NCBI RefSeq assembly: GCF_030503435.1
Contig: NZ_JAUKPO010000009.1
Location: 175,211 to 239,210, forward strand
Length of the DNA: 64,000 nucleotides
Origin: Rhodocytophaga aerolata
GTDB taxonomy: Bacteria > Bacteroidota > Bacteroidia > Cytophagales > 172606-1
Direction of reading: 5' to 3'
Shown: positions 53,176 through 62,200 of the stretch, one piece after another
How positions within the stretch are numbered: the first letter of the stretch is position 1
Layout: the number at the start of each line of letters is the position of its first letter
Made by a program: the position numbers and the translations under genes
The notes under the pieces: model-generated
What the model was told of the DNA's origin: nothing
What the model saw: only the letters and a program-made list of their open reading frames with translations
The model's database searches: none

Positions 53176-53655
53176 TTATCCATTAATAGAGATCAGTTCC
53201 ATATCAAAAATGAGTACAGAATTAGGTTTAATTTTAGATCCTGCTCCTCTCTGACCATATCCTAGGTTTGAAGGAATAAACACCCGCCATTTGGCGCCCT
53301 GAGGCATTAATTGTAAGGCTTCCTGCCAGCCAGGGATAACCTGGTTTACCGTAAAAGTTAATGGCTGACCTTTATCTATTGAACTATCGAAAATAGTACC
53401 ATCAATTAAGGTACCATGATAATGCACCGTAACCGATTCAGTAAGCTCCGGACTTGAGCCATAACCTTCTTTCAACACGATGTATTGCAAGCCGCTGGGC
53501 AACGTTTTTACACCTTCTTTTGAGGCGTTTTCTTTCAAAAAATCTTCATTCTCCTTTTTGTGTGCGTCATAGGCTTCCTGATTGTTGCCCGAACAGCTAA
53601 GGTCAATTAAACCAAAAAATAATAAACAATATATAACGAAGCGGCTTGCTAACAT
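53176..53655 (-). CDS. Exported FKBP-type peptidyl-prolyl isomerase
   Basis: A 159-residue protein with a hydrophobic leader and a cysteine (LIDLSC) that may be lipid-modified, though the residue three before it is not the usual leucine. The FKBP domain covers about residues 50-159, with VTVHYHGTLIDGTIFDSS, FTVNQVIPGWQEALQLM and GYGQRGAGSKIKPNSVLIFDMELI all present. It folds exported proteins at proline peptide bonds, probably in the periplasm. ATG 53655 is used because the frame upstream to 53703 lacks signal-peptide character. Confidence 0.9.
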   Translation of the reverse strand: MLASRFVIYCLLFFGLIDLSCSGNNQEAYDAHKKENEDFLKENASKEGVKTLPSGLQYIVLKEGYGSSPELTESVTVHYHGTLIDGTIFDSSIDKGQPLTFTVNQVIPGWQEALQLMPQGAKWRVFIPSNLGYGQRGAGSKIKPNSVLIFDMELISING

Positions 53656-53721
53656 AAGAAATTTTAGGATTTGTGAAATACAGTTGCTGCCATAGTCTGA
53701 CAAATATTAGCCTGGAGGATT

Positions 53722-53752
53722 TTTGTGTGTTGGCAAATTTTCTTATTTTTTG
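53722..53752 (+). promoter_or_regulatory. Candidate promoter of the MORN/TonB-domain gene
   Basis: TTTG (53722-53725), 18 bp, then TATTTTTTG (53744-53752), one base longer than the TAnnTTTG consensus. The start codon follows about 77 bases after the predicted start site. Confidence 0.4.
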
Positions 53753-53835
53753 CTCTATCTTGTATCTGGCCCTATAAAGTCTTAGCTCCACTAAGGTAAA
53801 TGTATAATTTTATAGTATCAAACTTTATTAACTGA

Positions 53836-54771
53836 ATGAAAGCAATTCTTACCATCTGCTGCTTTGCATTACTAGTTGTGCAGAGCCAGCTTTTTGCACA
53901 AACCACTGCCACAAAAGTGTATGTTGACTGGAATCTTTTTCCGGTTGAACAGAAAGAAAAAGCCAGCTATTTCCGAGTGGCGGCAGTCGATAAAGATAAT
54001 ATGCTGAATGGGCCAGCAGAATATTTTTACCTCAACAATGAGGATTACGCAAGAAATTTATATGCAAAGGGAAATTATGAAAACAATGCCAGAACCGGTA
54101 AATGGGAATGGTGGTATGCAAATGGATTACCTGCAGAAATAGGCTATTTTGAAAAGAAAACATCTCCGGATAAGCAACAAAATACTATTAAACTTAAAGC
54201 TGAGGAATATACTTACAAAATTGAAAGCTACTGGGATTCCACCGGCGTACAGCAGGTAACCAACGGAAATGGAAAAGTACAGTATGTTGAAAATGGCATT
54301 ACGACAGGAAAAGGCAGCTACCAGAATGGAGTAAAGCACGGTGAATGGGAGGGAACCTACCAAATACCGGATACGGATGAATCCATACCATTTACAGAGC
54401 AATATACTGCCGGAGAATTGATAAGCGGCGTTAGCTATGACAAGGCAGGCAAGCCTTACAGCTATAAGGTGCTGGAAATTTTACCAGAGCCCAAAGGAGG
54501 CATGAACGGGTTAATGCGGTATCTGATGCAATCGTTACGGTATCCCACGCAGGCTAGACGGAAGGGAATAGAAGGGAAAGTAATGGTGCAATTTTATGTA
54601 AATAAAGATGGCAGCCTTTCTGGGATAGAACTTATGCAAGGAATAGGAGGGGGCTGCGATGAGGAAGCCCTACGGGTAGTCAAAGGATTCCCCAAGTGGA
54701 CACCAGCCGTTCATAGAGGACAGGAAGTAAAAGTGAGAATGAGTTTACCGATTGTATTTAAGCTTGGGTAA
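53836..54771 (+). CDS. Exported protein with MORN-like repeats and TonB C-terminal domain
   Basis: A 311-residue protein with a signal peptide (about 1-21, ending FAQ). The middle holds MORN/toxin-antitoxin-like units (GKWEWWYANGLPAEIGYF, GKGSYQNGVKHGEWEG). The C-terminal 90 residues are a TonB C-terminal domain (LRYPTQARRKGIEGKVMVQF, GGGCDEEALRVVKGFPKWTP) closely like that of the anti-sigma fusion at 17347. With no membrane helix beyond the signal, it cannot itself draw on the proton motive force; it may bind partners in the periplasm (inference). Confidence 0.82.
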   Translation: MKAILTICCFALLVVQSQLFAQTTATKVYVDWNLFPVEQKEKASYFRVAAVDKDNMLNGPAEYFYLNNEDYARNLYAKGNYENNARTGKWEWWYANGLPAEIGYFEKKTSPDKQQNTIKLKAEEYTYKIESYWDSTGVQQVTNGNGKVQYVENGITTGKGSYQNGVKHGEWEGTYQIPDTDESIPFTEQYTAGELISGVSYDKAGKPYSYKVLEILPEPKGGMNGLMRYLMQSLRYPTQARRKGIEGKVMVQFYVNKDGSLSGIELMQGIGGGCDEEALRVVKGFPKWTPAVHRGQEVKVRMSLPIVFKLG

Positions 54772-55083
54772 TGTTGCTAACAAAATCTGGCGTGTTCGGA
54801 AGTATACAGCCGCTTATCGTTCAGGGAAGCAAGCCATCTGCCTGCAAATCATATTAACTTGTTCAGCGTATACTAGCGTAAATAAAATGCTGAGATGCCG
54901 CATTATTTTTTATCAGTCTATGTTATAAAGCCAGAGAAACACAATTTTCTACTTGTAGCAGCTAACACAAAATTAATTCCCATTTTAGCAACAGGTATTG
55001 AATTTAATTCCTATTATTAATCCATAAACAAATCAACTTAACTGCGTTTCAGCCGTTTCTACGATTGAAACCATACGATATAC
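54772..55083. other. Intergenic region upstream of rnr
   Basis: A 312-bp AT-rich spacer between two genes on the same strand. I see no terminator hairpin, gene or clear promoter pair in it. Confidence 0.35.
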
Positions 55084-57327
55084 ATGAAAAAAACAAAAGA
55101 GAAAAACACGAGAGGTAGAAAAGCGGAAGACACTCGTAATGAATTGAAAGACGTATTACTTTCATTTTTTAATCAGAATAAGAACAGAACCTTCACGGCT
55201 GCCCAGCTCAGAAGAAAATTAGCCTTACGTTCCAAAAGTTCTGAAGATGCCTTATACGATGCTTTATTTGAGCTGGAACGCAATAACACCCTGGCTCACC
55301 TGAAAAACGGCAGCTATAAGCTAAAATCATCCTCTACCACTACTATAACCGGTGTGGTAGACCATGTAAATCCCCGGTATGCCTTTATTGTTTCCGAAGA
55401 AGGGGGAGAAGACATCTGGGTAAATACCAGTTCACTGAAAGGTGCCTTGGATGGTGACACCGTTAAAGTAGCTGTGTATAGCAGTTCTGGTGGCCGCCGG
55501 AAAGAGGGTGAGGTAATTGAAGTTGTACAGCACAAAAAAGATGAATATGTTGGAACCATCGAAATCCTTACCAAATATGCCTTTGTGGTGCCGGATAACA
55601 AAAAAATGTATTCCGACATTTATGTAAGGGAAGAAAACATTAAAGGAGCCAAAGAAGGCGAGAAGGTACTGGTGAAAATTACGCAGTGGCCTACCGAGAA
55701 CCGCAAACCCGAGGGAGAAGTAATTCAAGTATTGGGTAGAGCTGGCGAACATAATACCGAAATGCACGCTATTATGGCTGAATTCGGCTTGCCTTTTGAC
55801 TTTCCAGAGCGGGTAGTAGAAGAAGCAGAAAAGATAGATGAGGGCATTACCCATGCGGAAATAGCCAAACGCCGTGATTTCCGGGATATAACGACATTTA
55901 CGATAGATCCGGCAGATGCCAAAGATTTTGATGATGCCCTTTCAGTACGCAAGCTGGAGAATGATACCTGGGAAATTGGCGTCCATATAGCCGACGTAAC
56001 CCATTATGTGAAGCCGGACTCTATATTAGAAAGAGAAGCCTACCGGCGGGCAACCTCTGTGTACCTGGTAGATAGGGTTGTGCCCATGCTTCCAGAGAGA
56101 TTATCTAACGGCTTATGTTCTTTACGTCCTAATGAAGATAAACTAACCTTCTCGGCTGTATTTGAAATGGATAAAGATGGCAAGGTACTCACTGAGTGGT
56201 TTGGCCGTACCATTATACATTCCGACAGGCGGTTTTCTTATGAAGATGCACAACAGGTACTGGAAACAGGAACTGGTGATTTTGCAGATGAGCTTTTGCT
56301 TTTGAATGATCTAGCGAAAAAACTAAAAGAAGATCGGTTCAAAAAAGGAGCGATCAGTTTTGAAACCATTGAAGTAAAATTCAAACTGGATGAAAAAGGC
56401 GTGCCGCTGGCGGTTTATCCCAAAATCCGGAAAGATGCCCATAAACTGATTGAAGAGTTTATGCTGCTGGCAAATAAAAAAGTGGCTGAATTTGTATATA
56501 AAATGCGGAAAGGCGAAAGCCGGAATACCATGGTATACCGTATTCACGACTTCCCGGATGTAGAAAAGATTAAAACGCTTTCCACATTTGTAAAAAAACT
56601 AGGGTACAGTCTTAATGCGGATGCGAAAAAGGTGTCATCTTCGCTTAATAAGATGATTGATGAAATTGAAGGCAAACCAGAGCAATCGGTTTTACAAAGC
56701 CTGGCTATCCGTACTATGGCAAAAGCCAAGTACAGTACCGAAACTACCGGACACTTTGGTTTGGCATTCAAGCATTATACGCACTTTACGTCGCCTATCC
56801 GCCGGTATCCGGATATGATGGCTCACCGCTTGTTGCAGCATTATCTGGAAAAAGGCAAATCAGTGAACAAAGCCGAATACGAAGAAAAATCAAGGCATTC
56901 CTCAGATATGGAAAAGGTAGCGGCAGATGCTGAAAGAGCTTCTATCAAATACAAACAGGTAGAATTCATGCAGAATGCGGAAACCCGGCCTTTCGAAGGA
57001 ATTGTAACTGGAGTAACGGAGTTTGGTATTTTTGTGGAGATGATTGAAACCCGCTGCGAAGGAATGGTCCGGATGAGCGATATGGACGACGATTATTATG
57101 ACCTGGATGCTGATAACTACCGGGTAATTGGCCGCCATACAGGTAAAATCATTTCCTTTGGCGATAAAGTTATGGTAACTGTGAAAGATACCAACCTTGC
57201 CAAGCGGAGTATAGACCTGGAGTTTGTAGAAGCAGGAAAGAAAACTCCCAAAACTCCTAAGGAGGATGGCAAACGCCGCAATAAGCGGGTACAAACCATC
57301 GACGATGAAGGTGAGCTGGACTGGTAG
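55084..57327 (+). CDS. rnr: Ribonuclease R
   Basis: A 747-residue 3'-5' exoribonuclease that degrades structured RNA. In order: a winged-helix N-terminal domain (about 10-75), two cold-shock-like domains (about 80-220), the RNB catalytic domain (about 260-590) with the metal-binding DPADAKDFDD at 275-284 and GLAFKHYTHFTSPIRRYPD, and an S1 domain (about 635-720). A lysine-rich tail ends the protein. Single gene; a strong terminator follows. Confidence 0.96.
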   Translation: MKKTKEKNTRGRKAEDTRNELKDVLLSFFNQNKNRTFTAAQLRRKLALRSKSSEDALYDALFELERNNTLAHLKNGSYKLKSSSTTTITGVVDHVNPRYAFIVSEEGGEDIWVNTSSLKGALDGDTVKVAVYSSSGGRRKEGEVIEVVQHKKDEYVGTIEILTKYAFVVPDNKKMYSDIYVREENIKGAKEGEKVLVKITQWPTENRKPEGEVIQVLGRAGEHNTEMHAIMAEFGLPFDFPERVVEEAEKIDEGITHAEIAKRRDFRDITTFTIDPADAKDFDDALSVRKLENDTWEIGVHIADVTHYVKPDSILEREAYRRATSVYLVDRVVPMLPERLSNGLCSLRPNEDKLTFSAVFEMDKDGKVLTEWFGRTIIHSDRRFSYEDAQQVLETGTGDFADELLLLNDLAKKLKEDRFKKGAISFETIEVKFKLDEKGVPLAVYPKIRKDAHKLIEEFMLLANKKVAEFVYKMRKGESRNTMVYRIHDFPDVEKIKTLSTFVKKLGYSLNADAKKVSSSLNKMIDEIEGKPEQSVLQSLAIRTMAKAKYSTETTGHFGLAFKHYTHFTSPIRRYPDMMAHRLLQHYLEKGKSVNKAEYEEKSRHSSDMEKVAADAERASIKYKQVEFMQNAETRPFEGIVTGVTEFGIFVEMIETRCEGMVRMSDMDDDYYDLDADNYRVIGRHTGKIISFGDKVMVTVKDTNLAKRSIDLEFVEAGKKTPKTPKEDGKRRNKRVQTIDDEGELDW

Positions 57328-57358
57328 TACTAGCTTAACTTCTTACTTATCGTACAAT

Positions 57359-57390
57359 CAAAAGGGTAGCTTTTATTAACTACCCTTTTG
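57359..57390. terminator. Bidirectional terminator between rnr and the GH5-like gene
   Basis: An 11-bp perfect stem CAAAAGGGTAG / CTACCCTTTTG with a 10-base loop between convergent genes. Confidence 0.82.
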
Positions 57391-57415
57391 AAAAGCTTCC
57401 CTTCTGCCAATATAC

Positions 57416-58582
57416 CTATCTCACCATTTCAGCTTCTTTCGGGGCATTTTTCTGCACGCCAGTCATTTGTTTAATAAAAGCTACTTCCTCACGGCGGTAA
57501 GGTTGGCCGCTAGTGCGGAAAATATCATGAAACCATAAAGCAGGTTCACCATCGGCAGCTTTTTTCCAGGTATCCCAGGCATAAATAGTATTGCTTTTAC
57601 CGGCAACAAACCCCCAATTATAGGCAGCTACCTTATATTTTTTCAACACCGGTAGAGAACCCTGGAATGTACTTTTATTTCCTCTAGCCATATATTCTGT
57701 GCAAAGCATGGGCCTTCCGTACCGCTGCAACCACTGGATTCGTTTCTCCAGGTCAGCCGGATCATCATAATTATGGAAGGAGATGATATCTGAATTGTCT
57801 ATCTGAATTTTTTCAACCGCTGTGAGCTTGTCGTGCGTAGACCAGTCGCCCTTCCAGATGCCGCAGGTGATAGGTTGCGAAGGATTGGCCGCACGGGTCC
57901 AGGTAAACACTTTGGGAAGCAAACCCTCCACCAGGGCTACCTTATTGGCTGGTTCTTTAAATTTTCCTCCATTGTCATTATCAGGTTCGTTCCACACATC
58001 CCAGGCTAGTATGCGTTTATCGTTGGCAAAATGGCCAACAATGCCTTTTACATAAGCTTCCAGCTTCGGATATTGTTTGGGATCTTGCAGAATGGCGGCT
58101 CCGGGATTTTGTACCCAGCCCGAATTATGTACGCCCGGTTTAGGTTCTGGTTGCTTTCCAAGTTTAGATTCCGGATTCCAGACTGAATCAAATAAAACAA
58201 ACATGGGGCGTATCTTGTGTTTGGCGCAAATAGTTAGAAACTGATCTATCCGCTTTTTAAACCCTTCTGCATCCTGTTCCCAGAGTTTATCATGCAGAAA
58301 AACACGCATAGTATTAAAGCCTAACCCTTCAGCCCAGCCCAACTCTTCATCAATCATTTCTGGGTCAAAAGTATCGGCCTGCCACATTTCCAGCTGATTA
58401 ATTGCTGTATTGGGAGCATAGTTACTGCCCACCAGCCAGGGTTGATTTTTGTACCAACTGTTTGCTTTTTCTTTCGTCCAGATGGCATTCTGGGCAAACA
58501 GATAGCTGGAACTGATAAGCAAATAAAGCAGAATGACTAAAAAATGGGATAGCTTGTTTGTAGTTTTTAAGTAATGTGTCAT
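57416..58582 (-). CDS. Secreted GH5-like glycoside hydrolase
   Basis: A 388-residue exported enzyme with a signal peptide (about 1-31, ending LFAQ). It has the TIM-barrel pattern of GH5: VGSNYAPNTAINQLEMW, the acid/base Glu199 in WDVWNEPDND, a strand-6 histidine in ISFHNYDD and the nucleophile-type Glu296 in PMLCTEYMAR. The substrate is probably a beta-linked glycan; mannan or glucan specificity cannot be told. A stop hairpin shared with rnr lies downstream. Confidence 0.88.
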   Translation of the reverse strand: MTHYLKTTNKLSHFLVILLYLLISSSYLFAQNAIWTKEKANSWYKNQPWLVGSNYAPNTAINQLEMWQADTFDPEMIDEELGWAEGLGFNTMRVFLHDKLWEQDAEGFKKRIDQFLTICAKHKIRPMFVLFDSVWNPESKLGKQPEPKPGVHNSGWVQNPGAAILQDPKQYPKLEAYVKGIVGHFANDKRILAWDVWNEPDNDNGGKFKEPANKVALVEGLLPKVFTWTRAANPSQPITCGIWKGDWSTHDKLTAVEKIQIDNSDIISFHNYDDPADLEKRIQWLQRYGRPMLCTEYMARGNKSTFQGSLPVLKKYKVAAYNWGFVAGKSNTIYAWDTWKKAADGEPALWFHDIFRTSGQPYRREEVAFIKQMTGVQKNAPKEAEMVR

Positions 58583-58649
58583 GGGTTATAAATTCAATTG
58601 GTGGAGGAGGCCAAGATAGGAAAAGAATTTATATGTGAAATGCTTACTA

Positions 58650-58657
58650 CAAATATA
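58650..58657 (-). promoter_or_regulatory. Candidate -7 element upstream of the GH5-like gene
   Basis: A perfect TATATTTG on the minus strand, 67 bp from the start codon. No clear -33 element, so tentative. Confidence 0.3.
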
Positions 58658-58729
58658 TTGTTATTATAATCATTAATATGTTAAGTAGGTTTTTTTGCGG
58701 ATGATATATGAGTTCAGTAGGAGGAAAGG

Positions 58730-59227
58730 CTACCTTTTTACTTCCTCTGTCAGAATATTAATTTCAATCTGATCTGGGTCGTATTCAAACTCTTCTTTAA
58801 TTTCAATAATAATATTGGCAGTACCAGATTCCAGGGATCTGGAGGTATTAATAGGAATGCTGATTTCCTTCAGTTTACCGGGAGCCAGTGGATCTAACTT
58901 CACTTCTTTAGGAAAAGCCAGTCCGCGGATATCATTGGAAGCATAGGCTTTTATTAATAAGTTCTGAGAAGTTCCTTTGCCCTCGTTTTTTACCGTAAAA
59001 TTAATAGAGGCTTCTTCCTGCGGATCAATAGCTTGGTTGTTGTTCTGCTCTTTAAAAACCACACCGCTATACGACAGCATAGGTTTGGCGCCATCTGGTT
59101 GCTCGCTTACTTTTATATGCACCACATTGCTTTTCCCAGAAACAGTCTGGCTGTAGGCAGGAGCTGCGTAGAGAAATAGCAGAACTATATATAAAAACTG
59201 TGTGATTTGTCTCAGCTTCATAAGCAT
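58730..59227 (-). CDS. Secreted single Ig-like (CARDB-type) protein, partner of the giant adhesin
   Basis: A 165-residue protein with a signal peptide (about 1-26, ending AYS). The mature part is one beta domain: ASINFTVKNEGKGTSQNLLIKAYAS, LAPGKLKEISIPINTS and ANIIIEIKEEFEYDPDQIEI, matching the CARDB/COG1470-like Ig fold that occurs in many Bacteroidota surface proteins. It starts 13 bp after the stop of the giant repeat gene, so both lie in one operon. It may bind or help present the adhesin (inference). Confidence 0.75.
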   Translation of the reverse strand: MLMKLRQITQFLYIVLLFLYAAPAYSQTVSGKSNVVHIKVSEQPDGAKPMLSYSGVVFKEQNNNQAIDPQEEASINFTVKNEGKGTSQNLLIKAYASNDIRGLAFPKEVKLDPLAPGKLKEISIPINTSRSLESGTANIIIEIKEEFEYDPDQIEINILTEEVKR

Positions 59228-59240
59228 ATGTACGACAGAA

Positions 59241-62200
59241 TTATTGAATAACTAATTTATGTGTAAACAGCTTGCTGCCATTTTCTGAAACTGTTTCCAG
59301 TTTGTACAGATACATACCTGCCGGCAACTTACGGCCACTGTCATTGGTGCCATCCCAGGTTATTTCGTGTGTGCCGGCATCCAGAGCACCCTCTGTTAGG
59401 GTAGAAATTAGTTTGCCTTGAATATCATATACCAGCAGGCGTACCTGATAGGTTTTGGCAGCAGCAGACAAGCGGAAGGCAAAAGTGGTGCTTTCCCGGA
59501 ACGGATTCGGATAGTTTCCGATCATGATAGTCTGGTAAGCTTGCAGGTTTTCCTGAATATATTCTGGGGTGCCAAAGAACAATTTGAATTGTGTCAGGCT
59601 ATCCTGGTGGAATACATAATTTTCATTTTTCAGCAGGTCTACGGCTTTGTCATGGGTAATATCATAGAGAACTAATTTCTTGGTCTGGTCCATTTTTTCG
59701 GATAAGAACTTCTTCCATCCTAGGGTTACTGCCTGAGCCGAGATGTTCGATTCCACCGTAAAATCCCAGGTTTGGTTAGGTTCTACTGGCCGGATATCCT
59801 TCGTGAATTTAGGAGCAAAATATTCCTCATGGCGGAAGTTCATCTCCAGGTATTTCACAAACCGTGGCACGGTAATGTCATCATAGCGGTCTTTGCTGAA
59901 GTCTGCATCCGGATTCATTCCGGCACCTCCCAGGCGGTAATTCATTTCTTTACTTAAGAGCGAAAAGTTTACCTCCCAGAGAGAGTTCAGGTTAAAGTTA
60001 TCTTCCTGCTCTACTGAAATTCTGCCGTTGGCTGCTTTGTTTTTCAACACAGGAATCTGTATTACCATATCTTCATCAGCAAATACAAAAGCTCCACGGA
60101 ACCGTCTTAACAGATCACTGTCTTTATATTCACTTTCAAATACCCGCAAATTGCCCAGGCCTTCGGGTAGTTTATTATAGGCTTTTACATCATTCCAGGA
60201 AACAGTAAAGTTGTATGGATTTCCTATCTGGTTCCAGCCCTTCTTCAACCGGAGTACATACGGATTACTGCTGCGGACTTTTACCGTAGTGCCTTCTCCT
60301 GTATTGATATTGGCTGGATTGCGGGAAATAAGCCAGTATCCATTCCCGGTTTCTATAGAAGTAAGGCCATTCTGGTACTCAGAAAGTAAGCCATTGCGGT
60401 AGTTGAAGAAACGCCATTTTTTAATATTGTATTCATTTAAATCATCTTCTACTACGGCGCTGATCTGGTTATTTGCCAAATCCAGTGGAATAGAAATGAT
60501 CTGGTACGCATCTACGGTTGAGCCAGATTGTAAATCTGGTATATCTAATCCATTGCCTACGTATTGAATATAGGTATAGCCGGTATCGCTGGCTAACTTA
60601 ATACCTGAGGGTAAGGTAACATCAAAATAATATTCCAGGCCAATTTCATCAAACTGTGTCTGAGCCAGGGTGGCCGGGAAACGGACGGTAGCTGAATTAA
60701 GTTGTTGCCGGTTCCAGTCTGCACTGGCAATGCCTCTGGAAACCAGTTCTACTTTCATGCCTTCTTCCACACGGTTTAGCTCAATAGAGACTTCTACATT
60801 GGCAGCAGAAGATTGAATAAGTTCCGGGAAATTTTGCGAAACAATACTTACCGGGATAGAAGCATCAATAGTAAAGTTCCAGCCTGTAGCTTCACTAATG
60901 CCAGCATACGGATTATTTGCCTGATCTTTAATAGCCCCTGCTGGAATCAATACATATACTTGTTCGCCAGATGGGAAATCGGCTGGCGGATTAATAGTAA
61001 CCTTTGTACCCTCAATCAATACATCGGCACTGGTGATGTCTATGGTCTGGGTGTTGCTTCCCTGATTTATGGTAATACTTCCGCTGCCTTTGGTCACATT
61101 TTCGCTGAAAACAATTTCCAGATTGGCATTTGCCGGCACAGCGGTGGAATTATCAGCCGGAGAGAAGGAAATAGCGATTGGAGCACTCGTGTCGGAAAAG
61201 GCAGAAATAGTGAGATTCCAGGAAGAACCTCCCGTTAACCCGGCAAATGGATTGCCGCTTGCATCTACAAATGCACCTTCCGGAATCTGAATACTTACCT
61301 GTGCTCCATAAGGAAAATCAACCGGCGGATTAATTATTACCGTAGCACCTGATACTATGACGGCATCACTGGTAATATCGATGGTTTGAGATGAATCTCC
61401 ATCGGTAATAATTATCTGTCCACTTCCTTTACTTATATTCTCGTCGAAGGCTAGTACCAGATTGATGTTTGCAGGTATGTTGCTGGCATTGTCGTCCGGG
61501 AACAAGGATATGAGGGTAGGTGCCTTGGTATCAATAATTGTAAAGTTCCAGGTGTCTGCATCTAGTATACCTTCAAAAGCATTCCCTGCTATATCTTTAA
61601 AAACACCAGGCATAATTAATACACTCACATACGATTCAGAAGGGAAATCAGTAGGTGGATCAATGGTTACTGTGTCACCAGTTATGGTTACGGCAGAGCT
61701 GCTTACATCAATCGTCTGTGAGCTGGTACCATGGGTAAGAATAATATTACCCTGGCCTTTCACCAGTTGTTTATTAAATATCAAAACTAATTTTGTGTTG
61801 GCCGCAATATCTGTGCTGTTATCGGATGGAGAGAGGCTGTTGACAATTGGTTTAGAAATATCTGGCGAATTGGCTACCGTAAAGTTCCAACCAGATGGGT
61901 CTGTTATACCGGCATAAGCATTGCCTGCCAGGTCCGTAAATATACCTGCGGGTAGAAGTACATATACATTGGTCCCAGGTAAAAAGTCAGATTCCAAGTC
62001 TATGCTAACTGTATTGCCATTCACAGAAATACTTTGATCGTCTATTGGAATTTCCCGGTCGAAGCCATATTGAGAAACCGTTACAAGGCCTGTTCCTTTC
62101 TTCACCGGTTCAGCGAAAGTCAGCGTAAGATTGGCATTTACTGGTACATCCGAAGCATTGTCTGCCGGGGAGAGCAAGGTAACCGTTGGTGGTGTTTTGT

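Noticed and set aside
61462..61917. Several plus-strand frames of 60-150 codons opposite the giant repeat gene
   Set aside because: They recur with the same period as the Ig-like repeats, as expected for antisense shadows of repeated coding DNA.
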